64,000 nucleotides of DNA from Hyalella azteca. Taxonomy: Eukaryota > Arthropoda > Malacostraca > Amphipoda > Hyalellidae. The notes below the pieces were generated by a model. It saw nothing but the letters and a program-made list of their open reading frames with translations. It did no database searches and was not told where the DNA came from. The stretch covers positions 1-64,000 of the forward strand of contig NW_025939768.1 in the NCBI RefSeq assembly GCF_000764305.2, given 5' to 3'. A program made the position numbers and the translations under genes. How positions within the stretch are numbered: the stretch's first letter is position 1; the number at the start of each line of letters is the position of its first letter. This document shows, one piece after another, positions 35,816 to 46,483 of the stretch.

Positions 35816-36142
35816 GGCTTTATGGACGCTCGACTTTATGGACAAAAGTATTTTTTGAGTAATATTGTATTAAAAAACTGTTCATGTGTACATATTGTAC
35901 ACTTTTTACTAATGTAGACAAATTGGGATGAAACGTACACATATTATTATGCACAGTGTGTAACAAATGTTTGCCGAGTGGCGCCCTCTTAATTACTTGT
36001 GCACAAACATTCAACAAATGGGGAAAAATAATAACCTTTAAATTTGCAAATATATGAAATTTTATAACACTTTAATCGATTCAATATTAAAACAAAATGA
36101 AAACGTCTTGCGGGAAGTTAGTTCCGGAGTGAGACTATCTAT
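35816..36142. other. No gene recognised
   Basis: AT-rich spacer between the ~25-bp array and the second copy of the duplicated block. Confidence 0.4.
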
Positions 36143-36334
36143 ATTTGATTTGCTGGAGTAAATGTCAGAAGTTTAGCCCGAGGACCTATAATGTTAGGTT
36201 CATATGGTGATAACTGAATAGATTTTTTTGCTAATTCTGTCCTAGACTCCATAATTCATGAAGAAGTTTAAAAGATTTCTTTTAAAGTTCTTATTAATAA
36301 CAGCCGGGACTTCAAAGTGTGGATCTTAAAAATG
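36143..36334 (+). repeat. 185-bp duplicated block, copy 2
   Basis: Second copy of 34526-34710. Its right end touches the hairpin at 36334-36384. Confidence 0.85.
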
Positions 36335-36384
36335 CCAACAACTGCTTGCCAGCAGTTGTTGACATTTGTTGTGCAGTTGTTGGC
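36334..36384. repeat. 12-bp perfect inverted repeat (hairpin)
   Basis: GCCAACAACTGC (36334-36345) and GCAGTTGTTGGC (36373-36384) around a 27-base loop that holds one more partial copy of the right arm. Confidence 0.85.
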
Positions 36385-37464
36385 GAAGAGGCATTCACAA
36401 TCAAATTGTAACTGCCCTTAGGGCTGCGTGAACTTTATTTATTTCTTCATATTACAGTATTTCAGTGTGGCAGGCCAATTTTTTCTACGTGTCTAGAAGC
36501 AGTTACGAAAAATCATCATCTGGCAATTGATGCATCAACGCTCATATAATAAAAAATTGTAGATACAAATTAACGGTCAAAATAACGCACTTGAAACTGA
36601 AGAAAATTTTTAAACGAGTTCATTTAGCAGAAAATTACATTCGGAAGCTATTCGTTCATCTTAAATATACCCCAGAGTTACATAGTGTTATTTCTAGAGA
36701 CATGTCCTCCGAAAAAATTAAATAGCTTACGGATGTGACAAATTTCACAAAAAAGTAATAAAATTGAAAGCATTTATTCTGATTGAATTGGAAATACTGA
36801 AAGCCAGTTATTAAACGTAATCACAGTTCGAATAATTCGTGGTGTGCTCGACCGCTGAGCAGTGAAGATCGGCATGGAATGGGTTTTGTTTCCTAAGATG
36901 TGCTAATATCTGACTTCTTGCCTGTGAAATGTTACATGTTGAAGAGCTCACCATCTGAATTAATGCTGACTCATCTATGCATGCAATATATGCATAATAT
37001 TTAGTGAATAATGATATTATTTTCAATGGTATTTTACCTAGTACTTCAATTCTTAATTTTGCTTCTTACCAATAAAATCTTCCAAACATAATCCTTGTTA
37101 AGTTATCGCAAGCAGATAATGTTGCCTTAATAGCAAAAATTATTGCATCTTCGGTGTCACAATGTGGCACGGAGCATATGGACAATCATAAAAATTTAAT
37201 ATTAAAACTTTATTACTTATTTACATAAATATATGTAACATTCTTGGGCTCAATAGCCCATTTACATGGTATAGGCATTGTATAAACGGCTGTTGAATGA
37301 GCATAAACGCGATGCAGCGAAGCGTTTATCTATGTGAACAGTAAAGGCTGTTGTTGAGCTATCCATATAATCAGTAAAGTGACCGCACACAAGTGTTCAG
37401 TTGCATTGTCTTGTGTCGAGCTTGTTGCTTAACGCCAAGCCGAATACATTATAGGCGATATGCT
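36385..37464. other. No gene recognised
   Basis: AT-rich. A 71-codon minus-strand ORF (36811-37026) without support. Confidence 0.4.
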
Positions 37465-37813
37465 TGAGCCTTGCCGCAGATAAGGCGTGTTCCTGCGCCT
37501 CGCCGCAGATAAGGCGTGTTCCTGCGCCTCGCCGCAGATAAGGCGTGTTCCTGCGCCTCGCCGCAGATAAGGCGTGGGCCTGCGCCTCGCCGCAGATAAG
37601 GCGTGTTCCTGTGCCTCGCTGCAGATAAGGCGTGTTCCTGCGCCTCGCCGCAGATAAGGCGTGTTCCTGCGCCTCGCTGCAGATATGGCGCGTTCCTGCG
37701 CCTTGCCGCAGATAAGGCGTGTTCCTGTGCCTCGCTGCAGATAAGGCGTGTTCCTGCGCCTCGCCGCAGATAAGGCGTGTTCCTGCGCCTTGCCGCAGAT
37801 AAGGCGTGTTCCT
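37465..37813. repeat. 29-bp tandem repeat, twelve copies
   Basis: Highly regular units of GCCGCAGATAAGGCGTGTTC plus CTGCGCCTC, with a stray extra copy at about 37848. GC-rich in AT-rich DNA. On the minus strand the unit has no stop in any frame, so ORFs of 129 and 149 codons run through it; these are artefacts. Confidence 0.95.
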
Positions 37814-37863
37814 ATCACTCGACTTCGATATGCTGCGTGACTGCATCTCGCCGCAGATACGAG

Positions 37864-38587
37864 TTTTTAAGAGACCCTAGCTTCTTATTTTTAGTCATCA
37901 GCATTTTGCAATTGTTAAATTGTTGTCTATTCGTTTTTAAATTTTCTCAATTCTTGCCTAATTGAACTCTCAGTAATTGTCCCTTCGTGAAAGTCTTATG
38001 CGCATTTCGTGGCGGTCGTCCTAAACGTTTTATTTTCTTTATAATTCCATTGATGTTAGAATAATTATAATGAAATAATGTTAATAACTCCCTATTTCTT
38101 ACCGTGCAATTACAGTTAACTGTAAATGAGCTCAGATCTTCGCACATTCACAAGCATATATTCCTGGCTGCCCAACAGCCATCAGGAAGAGCAGCGACTT
38201 CGACATGGCATAAGAATGGTGAAAATAAGAAATATTTTACCATTCATTTCTTTTAGTGTGTAATTTGATGAACAATTTACTGATAAACTGCGGTATACAT
38301 TCTAATATTTGTCATCTCAATTAGTTGCAATGCCCAGTCGTTTAGGCTAGTTGCGCTTCTACAACACCAAAATTTTTTAGTGGTGTCAGTAATTTCACAG
38401 ACCGACGACTCAAGATCATATAACTCGATCGACAATCTTGCAGTGTTTTGGCTTATTAATCTGGGCCTATAATTTCAAAAAAGTTAAGAGATCGTATGTT
38501 CATGAACCAATCATTGACGGCCTTTTAAGCAAAATTCGCCAATCATGGACAAGAAAATAGAGCGGAAGTACTTACGTTCACTTAGCG
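37864..38587. other. No gene recognised
   Basis: AT-rich. A small imperfect hairpin (TTCCTGGCTG and CAGCC-CAGGAA) lies at about 38160-38190. Confidence 0.4.
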
Positions 38588-38746
38588 ATTTTTAGGCATT
38601 TTCTCATCTATGGAAAAAATGCACTATTGTGCTCGCCATGTCCGTCTGTCTGTCCGTCTGTCCGTCCGTCCGTGACCTCAAGTTTTCGTCGACGAGAAAA
38701 TGCGCTCTCTGTCACTCACTGCAGTGAGTGCTGAGTTATATTTTTT
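38588..38746 (+). repeat. Dispersed short element, copy 3
   Basis: The cleanest copy. It has GCATTTTCTC and GAGAAAATGC arms around the TCCGTCTG run, then the perfect 18-bp palindrome CACTCACTGCAGTGAGTG, then GAGTTATATTTTTT. It is about 30 kb from the other two copies and over 85% alike. Confidence 0.85.
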
Positions 38747-40421
38747 AAAGTATGGCCCCAAGACGGTGAGACGAGATATCGCGTGCCACAACAACAGCTA
38801 AAGCTTCTGACGAGATCAAGACTATGAGTCATCTCAAGGCCAGGCAATCAATGGGTAACACCTGCTGGAAAATTCTCAAATTTTTCAGGCTGTAAATTTT
38901 GAGCGTTCTTTTTCCCCATGCAAATTGATAGGTATGGGTTTGAAAATATAGCTGTTGGAAGTACGACTTTGCGGTGAGTACATTCAATTAATATTGCTCC
39001 GGTCGGAGTGTATGAAGCAATCCCTTCCTAATTTCTATTTATTATTTCGAGTGATCATTCTTTGATTTTCGCTTTAGTTATTTTTTCGTAAAATGCATGG
39101 TTCCCTCTTCTTTAATTAGAAGAGGGCCGACTCCTGATTAAATCTTGCATGGACTTAGCTTTTATACCATGGCGGGGCCACATTAACTGTTGAGCTTTCG
39201 CTCCCTGCCTAATTATATGTTCCGATCCTAATGGAAAGGCTTAGCTCTTTCCAATAATTAACAAACTACTTTATGTTTGAGTCTGCCCTTAGTTCACCTT
39301 TCATGATTTCCCTTCATATATGCATGGCTTCTTATATTGCCTCTAGAAATTGCTGCTTGAAATTGTGAGACAAAACTTTAGGCTCGTCTACCTTATATTT
39401 TAAATCCTAATTATATTACAGCCCTTTTAATTTTATTTCCATAGAATATCGGCGAATCTGGTGGACACCTTGGTCAATTTTTTTTTTTTTTTTTGACTTT
39501 CGGCGACTCCAATTTTGCAAATCAGAGATCTTTCTTATTATGAATGGTATGCAAATTCTTTGCTTTATTAGTTTAATTCATTGTCAATTACTGGAATATT
39601 GAGGTATATTTTTGCAATAAATTAATGTGCTTTTCAAATTTGTTTCTACAATTTTTTTTCGTTTATCGACAGTCATGTTGGATTAGGTTCATTCGTCTAT
39701 AACGTCGGCCAACCTGCAGTGACACCACTAACAAACTTAATTTCAATAACTTGGTCTCGTTCCTAATTTCATTGTGCGTCTGCTTCTCTAGCTTTTGGAC
39801 GTGTTGTCTTTGGGATCAAGTTCTAAAATAAAAGTTCAATTCGTTTCAGGTTTTTGTTCTAAACCTTACACTCCACCATAGTTGTGTTTAAGCTTCCTGC
39901 ACTCGAGCGGGCAATTATTAGCGAAGCTCAGACGCTGCAGGCGTTCCAAGACTATTATTTTTGTCTTGTTTTTGTGGGGTCTTCAATAAGAGTGTTTGCC
40001 CTTTGTTCTTCCGCACTACTTACCCACTTAGGTTGAGTGTGATTTCGATGGAGTCGAAACATAGGTAACTATTAGTATTGTATGCAGATTGGTACTTCCT
40101 GAGCAGCAACATCGATTATTACGTGACTCCTGAAGAAGCAAGGTCGTTTTTAAGAAACATTGACTGTCGAAAATTTTAGGGATGTAAGCGATTGGTTCGT
40201 GCGAGTAAACAAAATTTAACAACTGTAATTACTAGGAAAATTTTCGCGTTAGTTATTGCAGGGGCCGGAATAGCCATAACATTTAGGCCGTGATACAGGA
40301 AGTCTATTATAGGTTCAGGAAAGTTGAACAGTTCAGGCGCGTTGTACGTCAAATTCGGGTGTGTACCACCACATCAGATATACGAATGTTTGTTGGAACT
40401 AATTAAATGCTAAATAATAAT
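38747..40421. other. No gene recognised; left flank of the retroelement
   Basis: A 17-base poly-T run at about 39478-39494. From about 40120 the sequence has short motifs (CTGAAGA at 40130-40136, GAAAC at 40154-40158) like those in Penelope-type terminal repeats, so the element may include part of this stretch. Confidence 0.35.
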
Positions 40422-40448
40422 GTAATAATACTTGTAAAGTATTATTAC
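40422..40448. repeat. 12-bp perfect hairpin beside the retroelement
   Basis: GTAATAATACTT and AAGTATTATTAC around a 3-base loop, about 20 bp before the first recognisable retroelement codons. Confidence 0.85.
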
Positions 40449-40465
40449 AAATAATAATAAGATAA

Positions 40466-42166
40466 TGACCAAATTGTGATACGCAAAGCCGACAAGAGTA
40501 ATTTGTTTGTTATTTTAGATAAAACTGAATACGTCTAAAAAATAAGTGATATCCTATCCGATGGCTAAAAATTTTGTCGAATTACACAAGACCCAACGGG
40601 ACAAGTGCAAAGGAAAGCTAATAAACTGATCAATACTGTCAACGCAGTTGGCGGATCTCGAACACTCACCCCAATCGTGGGTAGTTATTCTCCTGGTTAC
40701 CTTTACGGAAACGTCAAAACCCACAAAGAAGGCAATCCACTCAGACCCATAATATCTCAAGTAACCTCTCCGATATACAAGACAGCCAAAGAATTGGACG
40801 CCATAATAAAACCGTATATTCCAAAGCAGTTCTCTTTAAAATCCAAGGACGACTTTTTGGAAATCATCCGTGCTACTCGCCCTTCTGGTCTTCTAGCTTC
40901 ACTAGACGTCACCATGCCTCTTTACCAACGTCCCAACTGAAGAAACGTTGGAAATTATTGCCAAACATGTATACTCGCATTCAACTTTGCCGGCTCCACC
41001 GATACCGAAGAAAATTCTCCTTGATCTCCTTCGACTGTGCACTTCTGAATCACCTTTCCGGACTCTCGACAACAAAATTTACCGACAAACTAACGGCGTA
41101 GCCATGGGCAGTCCTCTTGGTCCCACCTTCGCAGAATACTACATGTGCGATATTGAAAATAGAGTTTTGTCAGATGAACAGACCAAGCCTGAACTGTACT
41201 GCAGATATGTCGACGACATCTTCGTCGTTGTTCGTGATGAAGAACATCTCAAAAAACTGCGTATAGCCTTCGAACTGAATTCAGTCTTGAAGTTTACTTA
41301 TGAGCTCGGACAAAATCGCATCTTGCCTTTTTTGGATGTATTCGTGGAAGTTAAAGATAATTCAGTTCAGTATATCGGATTCAGTCACAAAAGTATATCG
41401 AAAACCAACAGATATCGGAAGGGTCCTGAACGCTGCCAGCGAATGCCAGGAACGCTACAAAAAGAGCACAATACGCGCCCTCATCCGTAGAGCTTTCAAG
41501 ACCTGCTCTACTGAAGGTGATTTAAATACCGAACTGAGAAATTGTAAACAAATCCTTGTCAACAATGGCTTTACAAATAGTACCATCGATGAGGAAATCT
41601 CAAAACTCCGATCAAAACAAAAAGGACTGGAACAAAATAAAAATTTTACTACTATCTACTACCAGAACCAAATGACCGTGGGCTATAAAGCAGACGAGCG
41701 GATCATTAAATCTATCGTTCACAACATCGTGAACAACTCAAATAACAACAAAATTAAACTGCTGATCTACTATAGAAACTTGAAAATTCGGAATCTTGTC
41801 ATGAACAATAACCCTTGCAAAAGAACAGGACCTCTCCAAGAGACCAATGTAGTCTATAAATTTTCTTGCAATAAAGAAGGATGTAGACTTCTTCCTAATA
41901 TGGACTACATCGGGCTCACAACCACGACTTTAAGCCGACGTCTCACCTGCCACCTTCAGTCCGGAGGACCAAGGAATCACTTGAAGGAGGCCCACAACGA
42001 GACCATCACTCGCCCGATATTGGAAGAATGCACCAGTATCGTTATGTGGTGCCCCGATCCTATACGACTGGCTATAGCCGAGGCCCTCATCATTAAGCGG
42101 AGGACTCCAGCTATCAACCTTCAAACCACCGGCTTCGTCAGAACTTTGAAATTGTTTTCCGAGTAG
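40466..42166 (+). mobile_element. Decayed Penelope-like retroelement (RT and GIY-YIG), pseudogene
   Basis: A broken reverse transcriptase followed by a GIY-YIG nuclease, the hallmark order of Penelope-like elements. Coding similarity starts at about 40466 (VIRKADKSNLF). In-frame TAA stops lie at 40536-40538 and 40566-40568. The RT includes GNVKTHK, then a frameshift between 40910 and 40921, then NGVAMGSPLGP and the catalytic YVDD at 41206-41217. A second frameshift lies at about 41375-41392, before VYRKPTDIGR. The last frame carries a CNKEGC pair, then DYIGLTTTTLSRR of the nuclease and the later AEALII segment, with the stop at 42164-42166. The N-terminal quarter expected of full-length elements is missing, so the copy is 5'-truncated and dead. 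The nuclease would nick the target and the RT copy the RNA in place. Confidence 0.92.
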
Positions 42167-42759
42167 TTTTTTGCGCTTGTAAAATCTTCTTGTAGGTAGT
42201 ATCACATTAACGAAATTTTAGCATTATTTGAATGGTATCCAATTTACTTGATTTCGTTCATATGTCAACCCAAATTTCGTTACTCAATGCGTCTTTAACT
42301 TGAAAATGAATGTTGTGCATTCGAAACGTCGTTCAATATTAAAAATGTCTATCGGTAATTTAATTTTCAATCTTCCAACACCTACGAAGAATTTAGTACG
42401 ACTTGTTGAAAAAACTAACAAGAAGCTAATAAATAAAACTAATTCTCTGGTCTTTAACAAGACTTGCTTGATACTTGTAATTAAACTCACAACTAAAGAA
42501 AAAACTTTTTTCTGAGTACGGAAAGAATAGTGACTCGAATAATTTTTCTTAATTTTTTTGGTCTGGGTGTGTGTGGTTAAAAGTTCAAAATAATTCAATA
42601 TGCTGAGTTAACCACTGTACTGAGCAAACAATCTATCTGCAACGTAACTCACAGCTTACATTTGTATACTGTACTTACATTGTTACGCTGCCGTTTGTAG
42701 TAATAACTCATCATCCAGTGTTGCATCCAAGATTCAAAATAGGCACAGTAGTCCATGGT
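42167..42759. other. Probable 3' tail of the retroelement, then AT-rich DNA
   Basis: At 42308-42330 a 5-bp hairpin (GAATG...CATTC) is followed by GAAACGTC, which resembles the end of hammerhead-type motifs found in Penelope-like repeats. The element's 3' border is not clear. Confidence 0.3.
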
Positions 42760-42782
42760 TTGTGGCTCAGTTTGAGCCACAA
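42760..42782. repeat. 10-bp perfect palindromic hairpin
   Basis: TTGTGGCTCA and TGAGCCACAA around a 3-base loop. No adjoining terminal repeat or target duplication was noticed. Confidence 0.85.
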
Positions 42783-42889
42783 GCTCCATTTAAGTTTAGC
42801 GCAGCTTATCTCGAACTCAATTAAAACGAGTCATAAGTTCTATTTTGGGGTGAGTTCTGCAAGACAATGAAGCTCGGATTTTATACAAA

Positions 42890-43130
42890 ACTCTTTGGAG
42901 CAAAAGTCCAGACGTAAAGTTGGCACCGTTTGTAGCCGAGGCTTCTTTCAGTCATCTTTTTAGATTCTTTTCTGAAATTGTGGACGAACTCAAAGCGATT
43001 TGGAGGAGTTGCCAGAAAAACCTCAATGGATTCTGGGATGCAAATTTGGTTTGCCAAAAAAGAGAGCCTCCAAAAAGTTTTGCCAGTGAAAAAGTTGGCA
43101 TTTTGCTGCACTCTTGAGCTCTTGAGTCAA
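42890..43130. other. ORF-dense patch, both strands, unassigned
   Basis: Overlapping ORFs of 65-101 codons on both strands. The plus frame with VAEASFSHLFRFFSEIVDEL and the minus frame with ICIPESIEVFLATPPNRF both look protein-like. This may be an exon or transposon remnant, but the strand cannot be decided by eye. Confidence 0.25.
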
Positions 43131-43169
43131 CATTACTCCGCCGCATCGGCAATATGGCATGCACTGCAG

Positions 43170-43402
43170 TTGGCATCCTCGGTAAAACTTTGCCTCGAAA
43201 ATTTTATCTTTGAAGGTGCGTTTCCTGTTCTACCTTACAAAACTGCAAATATTACTTTTATATTGATTAAAAGTATAAAATAATATTGACTTTCAATATC
43301 ACACAGTTGGCGTCTTCGGTGAAATGTACGAATTTCTTGAAAGTTTTATCGCAGAAGGTGCGTTTCATGATCTACTTAATAAAACTGCATATATTACTTT
43401 AA
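43170..43402 (+). repeat. Tandem duplication of an exon-like segment
   Basis: 43170-43260 and 43307-43402 are about 75% alike. Each begins right after a CAG (CTGCAG, CACACAG), reads TTGGCRTCYTCGGT, and reaches a donor-like GAAG|GTGCGT (exon-like spans 43170-43215 and 43307-43357). The first would encode LASSVKLCLENF. The pair resembles duplicated small exons, but the spans have different lengths modulo 3 and neither is joined to a gene. Confidence 0.55.
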
Positions 43403-44118
43403 TGTTTAGTGAGAAAATAAACTGAAATTCGTTTTCTAATAATACTTCTCAAGTTTAGTAACTGGCGCTTTTCTTGCTAGCATAAAACTTAATTTCCATT
43501 AATCGCCCCACTCCCTAAGCAAGCTTGGGTATATCCTTACTAATTCTCTTGTCTGCATCCTTCATAATTTTTGCAGTTTTAATTTAAAGTGGAATTACTA
43601 CAGTCCACCCCGAGAAAGCGAAAGAAAACTCACTGATGTGCTCTGCGCTTAAAAAGAAAATTTTTCATACAAAACATTGCAGGGCAATCTGTGGAGGAAG
43701 GCAAAGAAAATATGCGTATTCTGGCATCTCATTCCTCTCGACCATAATCTCTAACATTATTTTTATTTAAAAATCTCTAAACGGGTAATTATTTCCTGTC
43801 TATCATTAACAGGCGAACTTTGGGCTTGATTATTTCAAATCACAGAGATCATATAAATTTTAAGTTAAATAAAATATTGAAAGTAACAATCCCCGTTAAA
43901 TAAAATGACGGCTCCTCGTACAGTGTAAATCTATTTTACGAGCATCCTGAGAACCGTTTATTTCAACCTAACGATACTGGCAGCTGGAACGACATTTTTG
44001 AGCACGGGCTCATTTCTATAATCAAGGCTAGAATTCTGTTTATTTTAAAACCTATGATGTTAAAACTACAGAAATATTTATTGTAAGTGCGTATGAAGTT
44101 ATGTTTTAGAGTTTGCTT
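43403..44118. other. No gene recognised
   Basis: AT-rich, no notable ORF. Confidence 0.4.
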
Positions 44119-44396
44119 GCAGACATTCACAGTCTGCTGAATTCGCTGAATGCTGTGAATGTCTGCAAAACATTCGCTGAAGGCTGTGAATGTCTGCAAT
44201 ACATTCGCTGAATGCTGTGAATGTCTAATACATTCGCTGAATGCTGTGAATGTCTGCAATACATTCGCTGAAGGCTGTGAATGTCTGCAATACATTCGCT
44301 GAATGCTGTGAATGTCTAATACATTCGCTGAATGCTGTGAATGTCTGCAATACATTCGCTGAATGCTGTGAATGTCTAATACATTCGCTGAATGCT
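44119..44396. repeat. 31/27-bp tandem repeat with inverted lead-in
   Basis: Nine units of CATTCGCTGAATGCTGTGAA plus TGTCTGCAATA, some shortened to TGTCTAATA. Just before them, 44119-44132 (GCAGACATTCACAG) is a perfect inverted copy of part of the unit (44153-44166). Minus-strand ORFs through it are artefacts. Confidence 0.92.
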
Positions 44397-44536
44397 GGCT
44401 AGGTGCAGCCTGCGGTTAGTTAGCATATCTGTTTGCTAGTTCTCGTCTCGAAGCTTGTCGCCTAGAGGACGACACCGACAAGCAGTTGCACTGCGAAGCT
44501 CGCGGCTCCAAACCTCCAATACGAAAAGCCATTGAA

Positions 44537-44623
44537 ATGCAAATTGTCGCGCGCTGGCGGTTTGACATGGAAATGCCGCGAGTTATCTGAGCGAGACAGA
44601 CTGCCGACCGCCTGGATTTGCAT
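44537..44623. promoter_or_regulatory. Paired octamer motifs
   Basis: ATGCAAAT (44537-44544) and its inverse ATTTGCAT (44616-44623) face each other, with GGCGGT and CCGCC between them, in a GC-rich island. ATGCAAAT is the known POU/Oct site. A regulatory role here is inference. Confidence 0.3.
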
Positions 44624-44632
44624 CGGATGTTT

Positions 44633-44848
44633 CTATCTGTCGAGCAAGGCCAGATTAAAATTTGAATGACAGTTGAGCCACTTTTGCACGGATTTTTGTC
44701 CGCTCCTGAATGCTGGAATGAGCGAGTCAAATGAAAGATTGATGAGCTTTATTTGATCGAGGGCGGATTTCAGGAAACGATTCCTGGCGTCGAATAAAAA
44801 TTCATCACTTAGCTTTCGGGAAATTGCGGTTGTGGAGAACGCATTTCG
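44633..44848 (-). CDS. Candidate exon, unknown gene
   Basis: A minus-strand frame open from an acceptor (TTCAAATTGATCAATCAG, ending 44849) in phase 0 for 71 codons to TAG at 44635-44633. The peptide is helical and well mixed (includes LSDEFLFDARNRFLKSALDQ). An overlapping minus ORF in another frame (44416-44730) competes. No family is recognised and no upstream exon was found. The same island holds the octamer pair just downstream. Confidence 0.3.
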   Translation of the reverse strand, partial: RNAFSTTAISRKLSDEFLFDARNRFLKSALDQIKLINLSFDSLIPAFRSGQKSVQKWLNCHSNFNLALLDR

Positions 44849-44860
44849 CTGATTGATCAA

Positions 44861-46483
44861 TTTGAAGAAGATGTTCCTCTATATTTATTGAGTTCATATT
44901 TGATTAAAATATTCGTAATGAGTTCTATTCAAGGAGCACGTGTTCCGTGAACTACATATACAGACGCGACAGAGGCTCTCACCAGCCCGTATTCACATAA
45001 ATTCGTTGGAACATTGCTTATAATTCAAATACGAAGGATTTCGAAAACACATTTCTTGTCGTTTCTCAAATTAGAATTAGTTAAAAAAAAAACAATTCAT
45101 TGGCGCCAAATTTTGCTAGTAGAATTAGTATTCCAGATGAGTCACGAAATCAAAATAAAATCATTAATTTTTATCACAGAGATATAAAGTTTACATATCA
45201 GCTCAGGATTCAGATTCTAGATAAAAACGTACCTTATATTTATTTCAAAAAAAAAAACACTCAAAAGCCAGCACTGAACTGCCCAGGCTAAAATTAAATT
45301 ATATACTCTTATATTAAATTATATACTCAACTACCTTATTGTTATCAATCTTTTGATACCACAGCTCAATAGTTTTATCTTTTCCCAACCTCCTCAAAAA
45401 ATATTACGAGCAACTATATCGTCCAGAATCTTCAATTTACTGCTCGTTGCTTTAATTCAATTTGATTTTGCAAAATTAATTTATTCATAATTATTTCTTA
45501 AACTAAAATTGATTGTATTCCTAGAGACGGAAAGATATATAGAACATCTATGGAACGGACAAATTTATTCTTAAATTAAAAGAAAACTTCCAAAGTTGCG
45601 GGAATGAATGATGCATGCATTATTTTAAAAATAAACAACCACTGTGCACCGGCAACCCCCGACCGACATGAAGATGTTAAATATGTGTAGTGATATCCGT
45701 GGACTTTTCACCCTGCTTCCCTAGGAATTATATCAATCCATTAAATCAATCAATGGTATTACGCTTTATTCCCCACATGCTACATTATCACGATTCGCTT
45801 TGCAACTTATCTTCAAGCATATAATACCCACCACACTAACTCTCCGTCATTTACTAAACTACATTTCTGATGTCATACACGCTGCAAATTATTCCATAAG
45901 GCATAAATTAAACTTCGCTAACCCTCAACCAGGGCAACGTTTGAGTAAAGCGATCGATTGGAGACTTCCTAGAATGACTTAAAGTGAGTCGAATAAGCTA
46001 AAACAATTGCCCCTATGATCCTCAAGCCAAAGAAAGCAGCGTGTTTGCTCGAGCCACCGCAGGTGTCTAAGCAGCAGCACCACAGTCCTGATCACACGGC
46101 AAACATGAGCGTGCTACTCTAAATGCTTCATCCGCACGACAAACATCTCACTCCAGGCCGCGCGAATACCTAATACAGTCCGCAAACACCAACCACTCCC
46201 TCTCTCTTTCTCTCGCTCTTTTTCTCCGCCCTCTTTATCCAGTTTCAGGACTGTCAGCCTGAACGAGTCTCGGTGCATCATGGCTTATAGGTTAAAGTGA
46301 GCATATTGTGTTGTAATTAACTCGTTGCGCTCGAATATTTCTGATACTATGAAATGCTTTTATCACTTGTAATTCTCATCAGAATTTATCACCCGTAATT
46401 CACATCACAGAATTCTGACTGTATTGCCACTACAAGAACATGCTCACCACAGCGGCATGATAAGGTGCATGCATGTCTGCCAC
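44861..46483. other. No gene recognised
   Basis: AT-rich to about 45640, then mixed. Near 46279 an ATG (GCATCATGG) is followed after 17 bases by a donor-like AAA|GTGAGC, recalling the very short first exons of the cuticle genes, but no TATA box or second exon was found. Confidence 0.35.

Noticed and set aside
37465..37813. CRISPR-like appearance of evenly spaced repeats
   Set aside because: Units abut with no unique spacers; this and the other arrays are eukaryotic minisatellites.
37397..37846. Repeat protein of 149 residues
   Set aside because: It is the translation of the stop-free 29-bp array; equivalent ORFs exist in other frames.
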